64,000 bases of DNA, from NCBI RefSeq assembly GCF_014268585.2, contig NZ_CP077092.1:3286001-3350000 (forward strand). The letters run 5' to 3'. The position numbers were made by a program, and so were the translations under genes. Below, piece after piece: positions 7,956-16,688 of this stretch (the first letter of the stretch is position 1; each line of letters opens with the position of its first letter). Below the pieces are notes generated by a model that saw only the letters and a program-made list of their open reading frames with translations, had not been told where the DNA came from and made no database searches. This DNA comes from Pseudomonas iranensis (lineage in GTDB: Bacteria; Pseudomonadota; Gammaproteobacteria; Pseudomonadales; Pseudomonadaceae).

Positions 7956-8860
7956 AGAAATCTATCCCCGCAGGCATTGAACGATTCGACCAGGTGATCG
8001 ATCCATGCGCGCACCGCCGGCATTACCCCGCGCCGGTGCGGGTACACCGCTTGCAGCCAGCCGCCAGGCAATGACCATTGCGGTAGCACTTGCACCAGCG
8101 TGCCGTTACGCAATTCGGTTTCGCAGAACATCATCGGCAGCACGGTAAAGCCCTGACCGGCGAGCACGCAGGCCTTGCGCACCACGAAGTCATCGATGCC
8201 CAGCCGCGCTTCCATGCTCAGATCGACGCTCTTGCCTTGCTGATCGAGCAGGCGCACATGGACCATGCGATCGGCTTCCAGCGCGCCCAGTACCGGCAGG
8301 GTTTTCAGGTCCTGCGGATGATTGATGATCTTGCCTTGCATGAACGCCGGGCTGGCGATCACCACCGCTTGCGCCTGACGCAAGCGGCGGGTGACCAGCA
8401 ACGGGTCTTCATCGCCGTGATCGCGCACACGCAAAGCGACATCGATGCCTTCAGTGACCAGATCGACCCGGCGGTTGAGCAGCACGACTTCCAGCTGCAC
8501 CTGAGGAAACTTGCCAAGAAAGTCGCTGATCACCGTCGGCAGCATTTCATGGGCAAGGCCGGTCGGGCACGACACCCGCAAGCGCCCGCGCGGTTCGCTG
8601 GACATGCTCGCCACCGCTTCGTCAGCCATTTCCGCTTCCAGCAACATCGCCTGACAGTGACGCAAATAGCGTTCACCGACGGCAGTGAGATTCAGTTGAC
8701 GGGTGGTGCGTTGCAACAGACGCGCACCGAGGCGTTCTTCCAGTTCGGCAATGCGTCGGGACAAGCGTGACTTGGGAATGCCGAGCAGGCGCCCGGCGGC
8801 GGCAAATCCGCCGGCCTCGACCACTTTGGCGAAATAGTAGAGATCATTGAGGTCCTGCAT
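7952..8860 (-). CDS. LysR-family transcriptional regulator
   Basis: A 302-residue LysR regulator. The winged HTH (about residues 1-60) contains FAKVVEAGGFAAAGRLLGIPKSRLSRRIAELEERLGARLLQRTTRQ. A substrate-binding domain follows (about 88-290) with the RGRLRVSCPTGLAHEMLP entry segment of the regulators that control quinone or redox enzymes. It is divergent from azoR across 126 bp, the classic layout for a LysR activator and its target, so it probably regulates azoR (inference). The ATG at 8860 starts directly on the conserved MQDLNDLYYFAKVVE. Confidence 0.92.
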   Translation of the reverse strand: MQDLNDLYYFAKVVEAGGFAAAGRLLGIPKSRLSRRIAELEERLGARLLQRTTRQLNLTAVGERYLRHCQAMLLEAEMADEAVASMSSEPRGRLRVSCPTGLAHEMLPTVISDFLGKFPQVQLEVVLLNRRVDLVTEGIDVALRVRDHGDEDPLLVTRRLRQAQAVVIASPAFMQGKIINHPQDLKTLPVLGALEADRMVHVRLLDQQGKSVDLSMEARLGIDDFVVRKACVLAGQGFTVLPMMFCETELRNGTLVQVLPQWSLPGGWLQAVYPHRRGVMPAVRAWIDHLVESFNACGDRFL

Positions 8861-8986
8861 GCGCGTTTCCAGTCGTTCTATCAATGGGACGAACTATCGC
8901 ATTGTCGGCGACTAATCACCTATTGGTTTGTTGCGTAGGATTGTCTCCATTCCGTCGCCACAGGCGATTCTTTCAGGAGAACCCAC

Positions 8987-9598
8987 ATGAAACTGTTGCA
9001 CATCGATTCAAGCATTCTCGGCGACAACTCGGCTTCCCGTCAGTTGAGCCGTCAAGTCGTCGACGCCTGGCGAGCCGCCGAGCCGAGCGCCGTGGTCACC
9101 TACCGCGACCTGGCCGCCGACGCTATCAGCCACTTCTCGTCGACCACGCTGGTTGCCGCCGGCACCACCGCCGAACTGCGCGACGCTGCGCAACAGCACG
9201 AAGCCGAGCTGAGCGCTTCGACCCTGGCCGAATTCATCGCTGCCGACGCCGTGGTGATTGCCGCGCCGATGTACAACTTCACCGTTCCAACCCAACTGAA
9301 AGCGTGGATCGACCGCGTTGCCGTCGCCGGCCAGACGTTCCGCTACACCGAAGCCGGCCCTGAAGGCCTCTGCGGCGGCAAGAAAGTGGTGATCGTGTCG
9401 ACTTCCGGTGGCATTCATGCCGGTCAGGCCAGCGGCATCGCTCATGAAGAATATCTGAAGCTGGTGCTGGGCTTCCTCGGCATCACCGATATCGAAATCG
9501 TTCGCGCTGAAGGTCTGGCCTATGGCGAAGAAGTGCGCAACAACGCCATGAGCGCTGCGCAAGCGAAGATCAGCGAGCAACTGTTCGCCGCCGCGTAA
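8987..9598 (+). CDS. azoR: FMN-dependent NADH:quinone/azo oxidoreductase AzoR
   Basis: A 203-residue flavodoxin-fold enzyme. It shows the family landmarks [17 protein letters not shown] (phosphate binding of FMN), [19 protein letters not shown] and the STSGGIHAG loop. AzoR enzymes reduce azo dyes and quinones with NADH through a ping-pong FMN mechanism and protect from thiol and quinone stress. An AGGAG site precedes the ATG. It is single-gene, divergent from a LysR regulator, and followed by a good intrinsic terminator. Confidence 0.94.
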   Translation: MKLLHIDSSILGDNSASRQLSRQVVDAWRAAEPSAVVTYRDLAADAISHFSSTTLVAAGTTAELRDAAQQHEAELSASTLAEFIAADAVVIAAPMYNFTVPTQLKAWIDRVAVAGQTFRYTEAGPEGLCGGKKVVIVSTSGGIHAGQASGIAHEEYLKLVLGFLGITDIEIVRAEGLAYGEEVRNNAMSAAQAKISEQLFAAA

Positions 9599-9637
9599 GG
9601 CTTGCGTAAAGAACAGGTGATGTTCAGGTAATCCCCC

Positions 9638-9684
9638 AAAAACTCTGTATTCTGGTTCCGCAAGGGCCGAATACGGAGTTTTTT
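9638..9684 (+). terminator. Intrinsic terminator of azoR
   Basis: Stem AAAAACTCTGTATTC / GAATACGGAGTTTTT (G-T wobble inside) with a loop of about 16 bases, running straight into six Ts on the plus strand. It lies 40 bp after the azoR stop. Confidence 0.8.
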
Positions 9685-9765
9685 GTTTCTGGCTGTTACA
9701 TAATCTGGCCCGGGTTATGCAGTTTCAGCACATCCGACGATGTGGTCCGACAGGGTAGGGCATTC

Positions 9766-10803
9766 ATGAGGCATCTTTGTGCACTGTTGCTGATTTGCCT
9801 GCTGGCCAGCCTGAATTCAGTGCAGGCCGCACCGGGGCGACACCCTGTCTGGAGCGTCGGTTATCACGAGATGACCTTTCTCGACCCGCTCGACCTGCAA
9901 CCGATGCGCGCCATCGCTTTCTACCCGTCCAGTGACCGCGAGCACATGAGTTTGCTTGAGGGCTATTCCGTAGAGGCTGGTGAGGACACTAAGGTCGCCA
10001 TCGGCCGCTTTCCGATGTTGATGTTGTCCCACGGCAACACCGGCACGCCGCTGGCCTTGCATGATCTGGCGACGTCGCTCGCGCGCAAGGGTTTTGTCGT
10101 GGTGGCGGTGATTCATCCCGGCGACAACTGGCGCGACCACAGCCGACTTGGCACGTTGAGCAATCTCTACGGGCGGCCAATCCAGATTTCCCAAGCAATC
10201 ACCGCGACTCTCGCCGACAACATGCTGGCGCCGTTCGTCAACGCTGAACAGGTCGGTGTGATCGGTTATTCGGCCGGTGGCGAGACCGCGCTGATTCTTT
10301 CCGGGGCGCAACCGGATCTGGATCGTCTGCGCCGCTATTGTCAGGAACGCCCGGACGATCACGACGCCTGTAACACCCAGGGCGAGCTGATTGTTGATCG
10401 CGATGACTTGCAGCCAGTGGCCGATCCACGGGTTCACGCGTTATTGCTGATGGCACCGCTGAGCCTGAAATTCGGCCGCCATACCCTCGCCGATGTGCAC
10501 GTACCGGTGCTGCTCTACAGCGGCGACGGCGACAAACTGGTGGCCTTCGATAAAAACGCTGCGGCTTTGGCGCGCAAACTGCCCACTGCGCCGGACTTCA
10601 AACTGCTCGCCGGGGCAGGGCACTTCGTGTTCATGGCGCCGTGCACCGAAGAGCAGATCCGCGCCATGCCGGCGTTGTGCACCGATGCCGACGGGGTGGA
10701 TCGCGAGGATATTCATCGCAACCTGATCTCCGAGGCCGGACGGTTTTTTGCTCATGCGCTGGGCAGATCGACACGGGCGGGGATGCAGACGGCGGATCAA
10801 TAA
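9766..10803 (+). CDS. Exported alpha/beta hydrolase (dienelactone/PAF-acetylhydrolase-like)
   Basis: A 345-residue protein with a signal peptide (MRHLCALLLICLLASLNSVQA). The hydrolase fold follows: a LMLSHGNTGTP oxyanion loop, the nucleophile elbow GYSAGG at about residue 165, and a late GAGHFVF carrying the catalytic His. LYSGDGDKLV probably carries the acid. A small cysteine-containing cap insert (about 190-220) and a CTEEQIRAMPALC segment suggest disulfides, in line with a periplasmic location. Such proteins are annotated as predicted dienelactone hydrolases; the substrate is unknown. The ATG at 9766 starts the signal peptide. Confidence 0.85.
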   Translation: MRHLCALLLICLLASLNSVQAAPGRHPVWSVGYHEMTFLDPLDLQPMRAIAFYPSSDREHMSLLEGYSVEAGEDTKVAIGRFPMLMLSHGNTGTPLALHDLATSLARKGFVVVAVIHPGDNWRDHSRLGTLSNLYGRPIQISQAITATLADNMLAPFVNAEQVGVIGYSAGGETALILSGAQPDLDRLRRYCQERPDDHDACNTQGELIVDRDDLQPVADPRVHALLLMAPLSLKFGRHTLADVHVPVLLYSGDGDKLVAFDKNAAALARKLPTAPDFKLLAGAGHFVFMAPCTEEQIRAMPALCTDADGVDREDIHRNLISEAGRFFAHALGRSTRAGMQTADQ

Positions 10804-10825
10804 CTTCATCGCCGCCACCAATTCC

Positions 10826-10919
10826 TGTAGGAGCTGACGAGTGCAACGAGGCTGCGATCTTTTGATTTTGCTTTGAAGATCAAGAGATCGCAGCCTCGTT
10901 GCACTCGTCAGCTCCTACA
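10826..10919. repeat. Perfect 35-bp inverted repeat
   Basis: Two arms of 35 bases (10826-10860 and 10885-10919) are exact reverse complements around a 24-base loop. They begin tgtaggagctgacgagtgca. It lies between two convergent genes. It belongs to the tgtaggagctg...gctgcgatct repeat family also seen near 23463, 26112 and 50212, and would form a very stable hairpin. Confidence 0.9.
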
Positions 10920-10933
10920 AGGGGATCGGTGTT

Positions 10934-12121
10934 TCATGAGGTCGCGCGGCGCTTTAGGAGCAGGGTCAAGCCCAACCCGGTCACCGACAACAATGCCGCG
11001 CAGAAGAAGATCCACGAATAGCCCAGATTCAACGCCACCGCGCCCATCAGCGGCCCGGCAATCGCCAGTGCCAGATCGAAGAACACCGCATAAGCCCCCA
11101 ACCCCGAACCACGGCTGGAACTCGGCACCTGTTTGATCGCCTCAACGCCCAGCGCCGGATACACCAGTGACAGCCCGAACCCGGCCAGCCCTGCGCCGAT
11201 CAACGCATACGCAGTGGAGGGCGCCAGCCACAACATCACCAGGCCGACAGTTTCAACCGACATGCAAACGATGGCCGAGGCAAACCCGCCAAACCGGGCG
11301 ATGGCCGAGATGAACAACAGCCGCGAGAGAATGAAGCACACGCCAAACACGGTCAGGCAGTACGCCGCGCCGGTCCAGCCTCGGTTGAGGTAATAAAGGG
11401 TGATGAAGGTGGTCAGGGTGCCGTAGCCGATCGAGGCGAGTGTCAGGCTGGTGCCGTATGGTGCAATCTTGCCGAACACCGCCCAGAACGACAGGCGCTC
11501 GCCACGAATCACCGGCACCGAAGGCTTGTTGCGGATCAACCACAGCGCACCGGCCGCCAACGCCGACAGCGCGATGCCAAGGCTGACAAAACCATATTCG
11601 GCAACCATCACCACGCCCAGCGGCGCGCCAATGGCGATCGCGCCGTAAGAGGCGATGCCGTTCCAACCAATGGATTTCGCCGTGTGCTCGACCCCGACCT
11701 GGCCCATGCACCAACTGATGGTGCCGACGCCGATCAGGCCTTGGGCAATACCAAGCAGCAAGCGCCCGGCAATCAGGATCAACAGGCTGGTCAGCGGAAA
11801 GCTTTGCAGCAAGGTCGACAGCAACGTCAGCGCGCCACTGAGGACAATCCCCCACAAGCCATAAATGATCGCCCGTTTGGTGCCGAGCGTGTCCGACATG
11901 CGCCCGGCCATTGGCCGGCTGAGCAGGGTGGCCAGATACTGCGAACCGATCACCAGGCCGGCAATGATCGCGCTGAAACCCAGTTGCTCATGGACGTAAC
12001 CGGGCAATACTGCAATCGGCAAACCGATACAGAGAAAGGCAATGAAAGTGTAGAAAACGATGGAGACGATCTGCAGGGTGATCGCCAGGGAGCTTTGCGG
12101 TGGCAGTGGCTGCGCAGACAT
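10934..12121 (-). CDS. MFS transporter (YhhS/YfcJ-like)
   Basis: A 395-residue major facilitator with 12 predicted helices. The A-motif between helices 2 and 3 reads GRMSDTLGTKRAI, and the central loop is short. Sequence features such as VLPGYVHEQLGFSAIIAGLVIGSQYLATLLSRP fit the YhhS/YfcJ group of putative arabinose or drug exporters. The substrate cannot be told from sequence. Start at ATG 12121 (MSAQP) is a guess; an ATG two codons upstream is equally possible, and neither has a strong ribosome site. Confidence 0.88.
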   Translation of the reverse strand: MSAQPLPPQSSLAITLQIVSIVFYTFIAFLCIGLPIAVLPGYVHEQLGFSAIIAGLVIGSQYLATLLSRPMAGRMSDTLGTKRAIIYGLWGIVLSGALTLLSTLLQSFPLTSLLILIAGRLLLGIAQGLIGVGTISWCMGQVGVEHTAKSIGWNGIASYGAIAIGAPLGVVMVAEYGFVSLGIALSALAAGALWLIRNKPSVPVIRGERLSFWAVFGKIAPYGTSLTLASIGYGTLTTFITLYYLNRGWTGAAYCLTVFGVCFILSRLLFISAIARFGGFASAIVCMSVETVGLVMLWLAPSTAYALIGAGLAGFGLSLVYPALGVEAIKQVPSSSRGSGLGAYAVFFDLALAIAGPLMGAVALNLGYSWIFFCAALLSVTGLGLTLLLKRRATS

Positions 12122-12381
12122 GAGCACTCGTTCGCGGGCGGCGGTGGGAGAGTTGCCGACATCATGGCGCGGGGCCGGGATAAAAGAAAGCAGGCTAACT
12201 ACTTCGCCTTAATGATCGTTCCCACGCTCTGCGTGGTAACGCCGCCATGGACGCTCTGCGTCCGCTGTTGGGACGCGGAGCGTCCCGGGCTGCATTCCCA
12301 CGCGGAGCGTGGGAACGATCAATGTGGGAGCGAGCCTGCTCGCGAATATCTGCGCACCCACAATTCCCAACCGCCGAATGC
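12122..12381. repeat. Intergenic repeat cluster between ybiT and the MFS gene
   Basis: The gap contains the gttcccacgctctgcgtgg ... ccacgcggagcgtgggaacg palindrome (about 12218-12320), with an inner gacgctctgcgtcc / gggacgcggagcgtccc pair. A gtgggagcgagcctgctcgcgaa half-site follows (about 12323-12345). No gene is visible. The same pair of repeat types recurs at 52662-52815. Confidence 0.75.
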
Positions 12382-12411
12382 AAAAAGCCCCGTCACACGG
12401 ACAGGGCTTTT
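12382..12411 (-). terminator. Intrinsic terminator of ybiT
   Basis: On the minus strand, AAAAGCCC pairs with GGGCTTTT around a short imperfect inner stem, ending in five Ts. It lies 37 bp after the ybiT stop. Confidence 0.75.
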
Positions 12412-12447
12412 AACTTGCAGCTTGCAGCTGGAAACTTGCAGCTGCCC

Positions 12448-14034
12448 TTAAAAAACGACGCCCTGGCTACGCAGGTAATCGTCATAAGTGCCGCTGAAGT
12501 CGGTCACGCCGTTCGGGCTCAGCTCGATGATGCGTGTGGCCAGGGACGATACGAACTCACGGTCGTGGCTGACGAAAATCAGCGTGCCCGGGTAGTTTTC
12601 CAGCGCCAGGTTCAGCGCCTCGATCGATTCCATGTCCAGGTGGTTGGTCGGTTCGTCCATGATCAGCACGTTCGGCTTTTGCAGGATCAGCTTGCCGAAC
12701 AGCATGCGACCTTGCTCACCACCGGAGATCACCTTGACCGACTTGAGGATCTCGTCGTTGGAGAACAGCATCCGGCCCAAAGTACCGCGAATCATCTGTT
12801 CGCCCTGGGTCCACTGACCCATCCAGTCGAACAGGGTGACGTCGTCTTCGAAGTCGTGAGCGTGATCCTGAGCGTAGTAGCCCAGTTCGGCGGCGTCGGT
12901 CCATTTCACGCTACCGGCGTCCGGGGTCAGTTCGTTGACCAGGGTGCGCAGCAGGGTGGTCTTGCCGATACCGTTCGGGCCGATGATCGCAACGCGCTCG
13001 CCGGCTTCAACCTGGAAGCTGAAGTCCTTGAACAGTGGCTTGCCATCGAAACCCTTGGCCATTTTCTCGACCATGACCGCCTGACGGTGCAGCTTCTTGT
13101 TCTGCTCGAAACGAATGAACGGGCTGACGCGGCTGGAAGGCTTGACCTCGGCCAGCTGGATCTTGTCGATCGCTTTGGCGCGGGAGGTGGCCTGCTTGGC
13201 TTTCGAGGCGTTGGCCGAGAAGCGGCTGACGAACGATTGAAGCTCGGAGATCTGCGCTTTCTTCTTGGCGTTGTCCGACAGCAGTTGCTCGCGGGACTGG
13301 GTCGCCACGGTCATGTATTCGTCGTAGTTGCCCGGGAACAGACGCAGCTCGCCGTAATCCAGGTCAGCCATGTGTGTGCACACGCTGTTCAGGAAGTGAC
13401 GGTCGTGGGAGATGATGATCATCAGGCTGTTGCGCTGGGTGAGGATGTTTTCCAGCCAGCGAATGGTGTTGATATCCAGGTGGTTGGTCGGTTCGTCGAG
13501 CAACAGCACTTCCGGATCGGAGAACAGTGCCTGCGCCAGCAACACGCGCAGTTTCCAGCCTGGCGAGACTTCGCTCATCGGGCCGAAATGCTGTTCCAGC
13601 GGAATGCCCAGACCCAGCAACAATTCGCCGGCGCGGGATTCGGCGGTGTAGCCGTCCATCTCGGCGAACTCGGTTTCCAGCTCGGCAACGGCCATGCCGT
13701 CTTCTTCGGACATTTCCGCCAGCGAATAGATGCGATCGCGCTCGGCCTTGACCTTCCACAGCTCTTCGTGACCCATGATCACGGTGTCGATCACGGTGAA
13801 TTCTTCGTAGGCGAACTGATCCTGGCGCAGCTTACCCAGACGCACGTTCGGCTCGAGCATCACCTGGCCACCGGACGGATCGAGATCGCCGCCGAGGATT
13901 TTCATGAAGGTCGACTTGCCGCAACCGTTGGCACCGATCAGGCCGTAGCGATTGCCTGCGCCGAATTTGACCGAAACGTTTTCGAACAGCGGCTTGGCGC
14001 CAAACTGCATCGTGATGTTAGCTGTGGAGATCAA
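12448..14034 (-). CDS. ybiT: ABC-F ATPase YbiT
   Basis: A 528-residue protein with two ABC domains and no membrane part. Walker A motifs are GANGCGKST (near residue 36) and GPNGIGKTT (near 353). The signature motifs are SPGWK and SGGEQ, and Walker B is [11 protein letters not shown] and [11 protein letters not shown]. The charged linker (about 240-300) matches ABC-F factors. The opening [29 protein letters not shown] matches YbiT. ABC-F proteins act on the ribosomal E/P site and relieve stalled translation. Translation starts at TTG (14034) with AGGTAAGG in front; there is no usable ATG nearby that would keep the N-terminal strand. Confidence 0.93.
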   Translation of the reverse strand: MISTANITMQFGAKPLFENVSVKFGAGNRYGLIGANGCGKSTFMKILGGDLDPSGGQVMLEPNVRLGKLRQDQFAYEEFTVIDTVIMGHEELWKVKAERDRIYSLAEMSEEDGMAVAELETEFAEMDGYTAESRAGELLLGLGIPLEQHFGPMSEVSPGWKLRVLLAQALFSDPEVLLLDEPTNHLDINTIRWLENILTQRNSLMIIISHDRHFLNSVCTHMADLDYGELRLFPGNYDEYMTVATQSREQLLSDNAKKKAQISELQSFVSRFSANASKAKQATSRAKAIDKIQLAEVKPSSRVSPFIRFEQNKKLHRQAVMVEKMAKGFDGKPLFKDFSFQVEAGERVAIIGPNGIGKTTLLRTLVNELTPDAGSVKWTDAAELGYYAQDHAHDFEDDVTLFDWMGQWTQGEQMIRGTLGRMLFSNDEILKSVKVISGGEQGRMLFGKLILQKPNVLIMDEPTNHLDMESIEALNLALENYPGTLIFVSHDREFVSSLATRIIELSPNGVTDFSGTYDDYLRSQGVVF

Positions 14035-14220
14035 TTACCTTACCTATCAATGGGTTAGAGCTGGTCTGTGGTGCCTGGTACCGGGCTTGAATACCAATCT
14101 GGAGCTTTTCCAGCTCCCCCCAGTCTGTGCTTGAGTTGAGCCAACGCGCATAAGCCGTCCGCAACTGGGGCCGTTGAAGGCAAGCTGCTGAGCGACGAGT
14201 ACGGGGTTCTTGTTGGACAT
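14018..14220 (-). pseudogene. Possible small frameshifted ORF in front of ybiT
   Basis: Two overlapping minus-strand frames each look half natural: MSNKNPVLVAQQLAFNGP in one, and QLRTAYARWLNSSTDWGELE onward in the other. They meet at a CCCC run near 14165. A single added C would fuse them into a 67-residue protein whose stop overlaps the ybiT start. This could be a decayed gene, a sequencing error or chance; no family is recognised. Confidence 0.3.
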
Positions 14221-14410
14221 TGGCGCGCATTGTCGCATAACTCAGACGGCAGTTATATGGCAGGCAAACGGGCGTACGCATCGGCTCGTCCGAGAAGTCA
14301 CCGATATCCGCTGATCAAAATCTCGAAAACCCGAATGAACTCACTCGGCCATTTTCACTTCGGAAAGTGGAGCAGTAGCCATTTTCGTTCAAACGAGTGA
14401 GGACCAAGCC
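14035..14410. other. Region between ybiT and the alcohol dehydrogenase
   Basis: 376 bp between divergent genes. Besides the doubtful ORF at its left, it holds an A/T-richer stretch (about 14300-14400) in front of the dehydrogenase gene, where its promoter is expected. No clear operator is seen. Confidence 0.4.
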
Positions 14411-15637
14411 ATGCGAGCAATGACCTATCACGGCGCCCATGACGTGCGCGTCGAAACCGTACCGGACCCGAAACTTGAAGCCGCCGACGACATCATCCTG
14501 CGCGTCACCGCTACCGCCATCTGCGGATCGGACCTGCACCTGTACCGAGGCAAAATACCCACCGTCGAGCACGGCGATATCTTTGGCCATGAGTTCATGG
14601 GCATCGTCGAAGAAACCGGCCCAGCCGTCACGGCCGTGCAGCGCGGCGACCGCGTGGTAATTCCGTTCGTGATCGCCTGTGGCGATTGCTTCTTCTGCCA
14701 GCAAGAGCTTTACGCCGCCTGCGAGACCACCAATGAAGGCCCTGGCGCGGCGCTGAACAAGAAAATGATTCCGCCGCCAGCAGCGCTGTTCGGCTACAGC
14801 CGTCTGTATGGCGGAATTCCCGGTGGCCAGGCGGAACTGGTGCGGGTACCGAAAGCCAATACCGGGCCGTTCAAGGTGCCGGGCACGCTGTCGGACGAGA
14901 AAGTACTGTTTCTCTCTGACATCCTGCCGACTGCCTGGCAAGCCGTGATCAACGCCGGCGTCCAACAGGGTTCGAGTCTGGCCATCTATGGCGCCGGGCC
15001 GGTCGGTTTGCTCACCGCAGCCTGCGCGAGAATGCTCGGTGCTGAGCTGATCTTCATGGTTGATCACCATCAGTACCGCCTCGATTATGCCCAGCGCACC
15101 TACGGCGTGATTCCGATCAACTTCGATGAAGACGATGACCCCGCCGACACCATTACCAGCCAAACTCCCGGCCATCGCGGCGTGGATGCCGTGGTCGATG
15201 CCGTCGGCCTTGAAGCCAAGGGCAGCACCACCGAAACCGTCATGGCTACACTCAAGCTTGAAGGCAGCAGCGGCAAGGCCTTGCGCCAATGCATCGCCGC
15301 CGTCCGGCGCGGTGGTGTGGTCAGCGTTCCGGGGGTGTATGCCGGGTTTATCCATGGCTTTATGTTCGGCGACGCTTTTGACAAGGGCCTGACCTTCAAA
15401 ATGGGCCAGACTCATGTGCAGCGCTTTCTGCCGGAACTGCTTGGCTACATCGAAACCGGCAAGTTGCAGCCTGAGGCGATCATCACCCACAGGCTGTCGC
15501 TGGAGCAGGCCGCCGAGGGTTACAAGATCTTCAATAAAAAGCAGGAAGAATGCCGCAAGGTGATTCTGACCCCGGGTGGCAGCGATGTTCCGCTGGCGCA
15601 GCTGGATGAAACCACGCCGTTCGCACCGGCCACCTGA
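14411..15637 (+). CDS. Zinc-dependent alcohol/formaldehyde dehydrogenase family protein
   Basis: A 408-residue medium-chain dehydrogenase. The catalytic-zinc ligands are visible in [10 protein letters not shown] (Cys) and [10 protein letters not shown] (His, Glu). The structural-zinc lobe is [15 protein letters not shown]. The Rossmann glycine motif is GAGPVGLL near residue 196. Length and the insert after the structural zinc site resemble glutathione-independent formaldehyde dehydrogenase-like enzymes, although the true substrate is unknown. It opens a plus-strand run with the ZIP transporter 15 bp downstream, so the pair is probably one transcript. Confidence 0.9.
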   Translation: MRAMTYHGAHDVRVETVPDPKLEAADDIILRVTATAICGSDLHLYRGKIPTVEHGDIFGHEFMGIVEETGPAVTAVQRGDRVVIPFVIACGDCFFCQQELYAACETTNEGPGAALNKKMIPPPAALFGYSRLYGGIPGGQAELVRVPKANTGPFKVPGTLSDEKVLFLSDILPTAWQAVINAGVQQGSSLAIYGAGPVGLLTAACARMLGAELIFMVDHHQYRLDYAQRTYGVIPINFDEDDDPADTITSQTPGHRGVDAVVDAVGLEAKGSTTETVMATLKLEGSSGKALRQCIAAVRRGGVVSVPGVYAGFIHGFMFGDAFDKGLTFKMGQTHVQRFLPELLGYIETGKLQPEAIITHRLSLEQAAEGYKIFNKKQEECRKVILTPGGSDVPLAQLDETTPFAPAT

Positions 15638-15652
15638 AACCGAGGAGTTTTC

Positions 15653-16582
15653 ATGGCGCTACCGTCATCTTCATTCGCAGCTCCCGTACGCGCATGGTTC
15701 GTGAACCTTTCGCGTACGGGCTGGGGAGGGCGCATTTTCTGGCTGACCTTGGTCGGTGTAACCGTGTTGCTGTTGATCAGTGGCTACACCGGTTTGGTCA
15801 GCACGGGCCGCGACACCTTGCGCCTCGCCACACTTGGCGGGCTGTCGGGTTTTGCCGCCACGGCAGTCGGTGCGTTATTGGCCTTGGCGCTGCGGGCAAT
15901 TACTTCGCGAACCCAGGACACCATGCTTGGCTTTGCGGCGGGGATGATGCTGGCCGCCAGTTCCTTTTCACTGATCCTGCCGGGCACTGCGGCGGCGAAG
16001 GAGGCGGTGAGCAGTCCCATGCTCGCCGCTGCCGTCGTTGTGGCCGGCATGGCCTTGGGCGTGGCGTTGATGGTCGGCCTCGACCGCTTCGTTCCTCACG
16101 AACATGAGAAAAGCGGCCGGCGAGGGCCTGAAGCCAAGCGCTTCAATCGGGTCTGGCTGTTCGTGTTGGCGATCACTTTGCACAACCTGCCGGAGGGCAT
16201 GGCGATCGGCGTCAGCTTCGCCACCGGCGACATGAAAATCGGCTTGCCGCTGACCACTGCGATCGCCATTCAGGACATCCCCGAAGGTCTGGCCGTGGCG
16301 TTGGCGCTGCGCGTGACGGGCATTTCCGCAGTGCGTGCAGCGTTGATTGCCGCTGCGTCAGGATTGATGGAGCCGTTGGGCGCGATCATCGGTTTGGGCA
16401 TCACCAACAGCTTCGCGTTGGGCTTCCCAGTGGCGATGGGCCTGGCCGCCGGCGCGATGATTTTCGTGGTGTCCCACGAGGTCATTCCGGAAACTCACCG
16501 CAACGGCCACGAAACGCCTGCCACGCTCGGGCTGATGCTTGGCTTCGGCGTGATGATGTTTCTCGACACGGCTTTGGGTTAG
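15653..16582 (+). CDS. ZIP-family metal transporter
   Basis: A 309-residue membrane protein. The two metal-binding helices of ZIP carriers are present as LHNLPEGMAIG (near residue 180) and QDIPEGLAVAL (near 206). A His-containing variable loop (HEHEKSG) sits between helices 3 and 4, and a late SHEVIPETHR motif follows. ZIP proteins import divalent metals such as zinc or iron. An extra N-terminal hydrophobic segment precedes the core. The GAGG site lies in the short gap after the alcohol dehydrogenase, suggesting co-expression with that zinc enzyme. Confidence 0.92.
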   Translation: MALPSSSFAAPVRAWFVNLSRTGWGGRIFWLTLVGVTVLLLISGYTGLVSTGRDTLRLATLGGLSGFAATAVGALLALALRAITSRTQDTMLGFAAGMMLAASSFSLILPGTAAAKEAVSSPMLAAAVVVAGMALGVALMVGLDRFVPHEHEKSGRRGPEAKRFNRVWLFVLAITLHNLPEGMAIGVSFATGDMKIGLPLTTAIAIQDIPEGLAVALALRVTGISAVRAALIAAASGLMEPLGAIIGLGITNSFALGFPVAMGLAAGAMIFVVSHEVIPETHRNGHETPATLGLMLGFGVMMFLDTALG

Positions 16583-16688
16583 TCAACCCACACCACTGAG
16601 CGCATCACCCCGCACAAAAAAGGAATTTTTTTCAGCGCCAATCACTCTTTCGTTTATAGGCAATGCCAATAACGCAGGGGAATGAGTC

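Noticed and set aside
12247..14058. 603-residue plus-strand open frame opposite ybiT
   Set aside because: Antisense shadow of a complete ABC-F gene.
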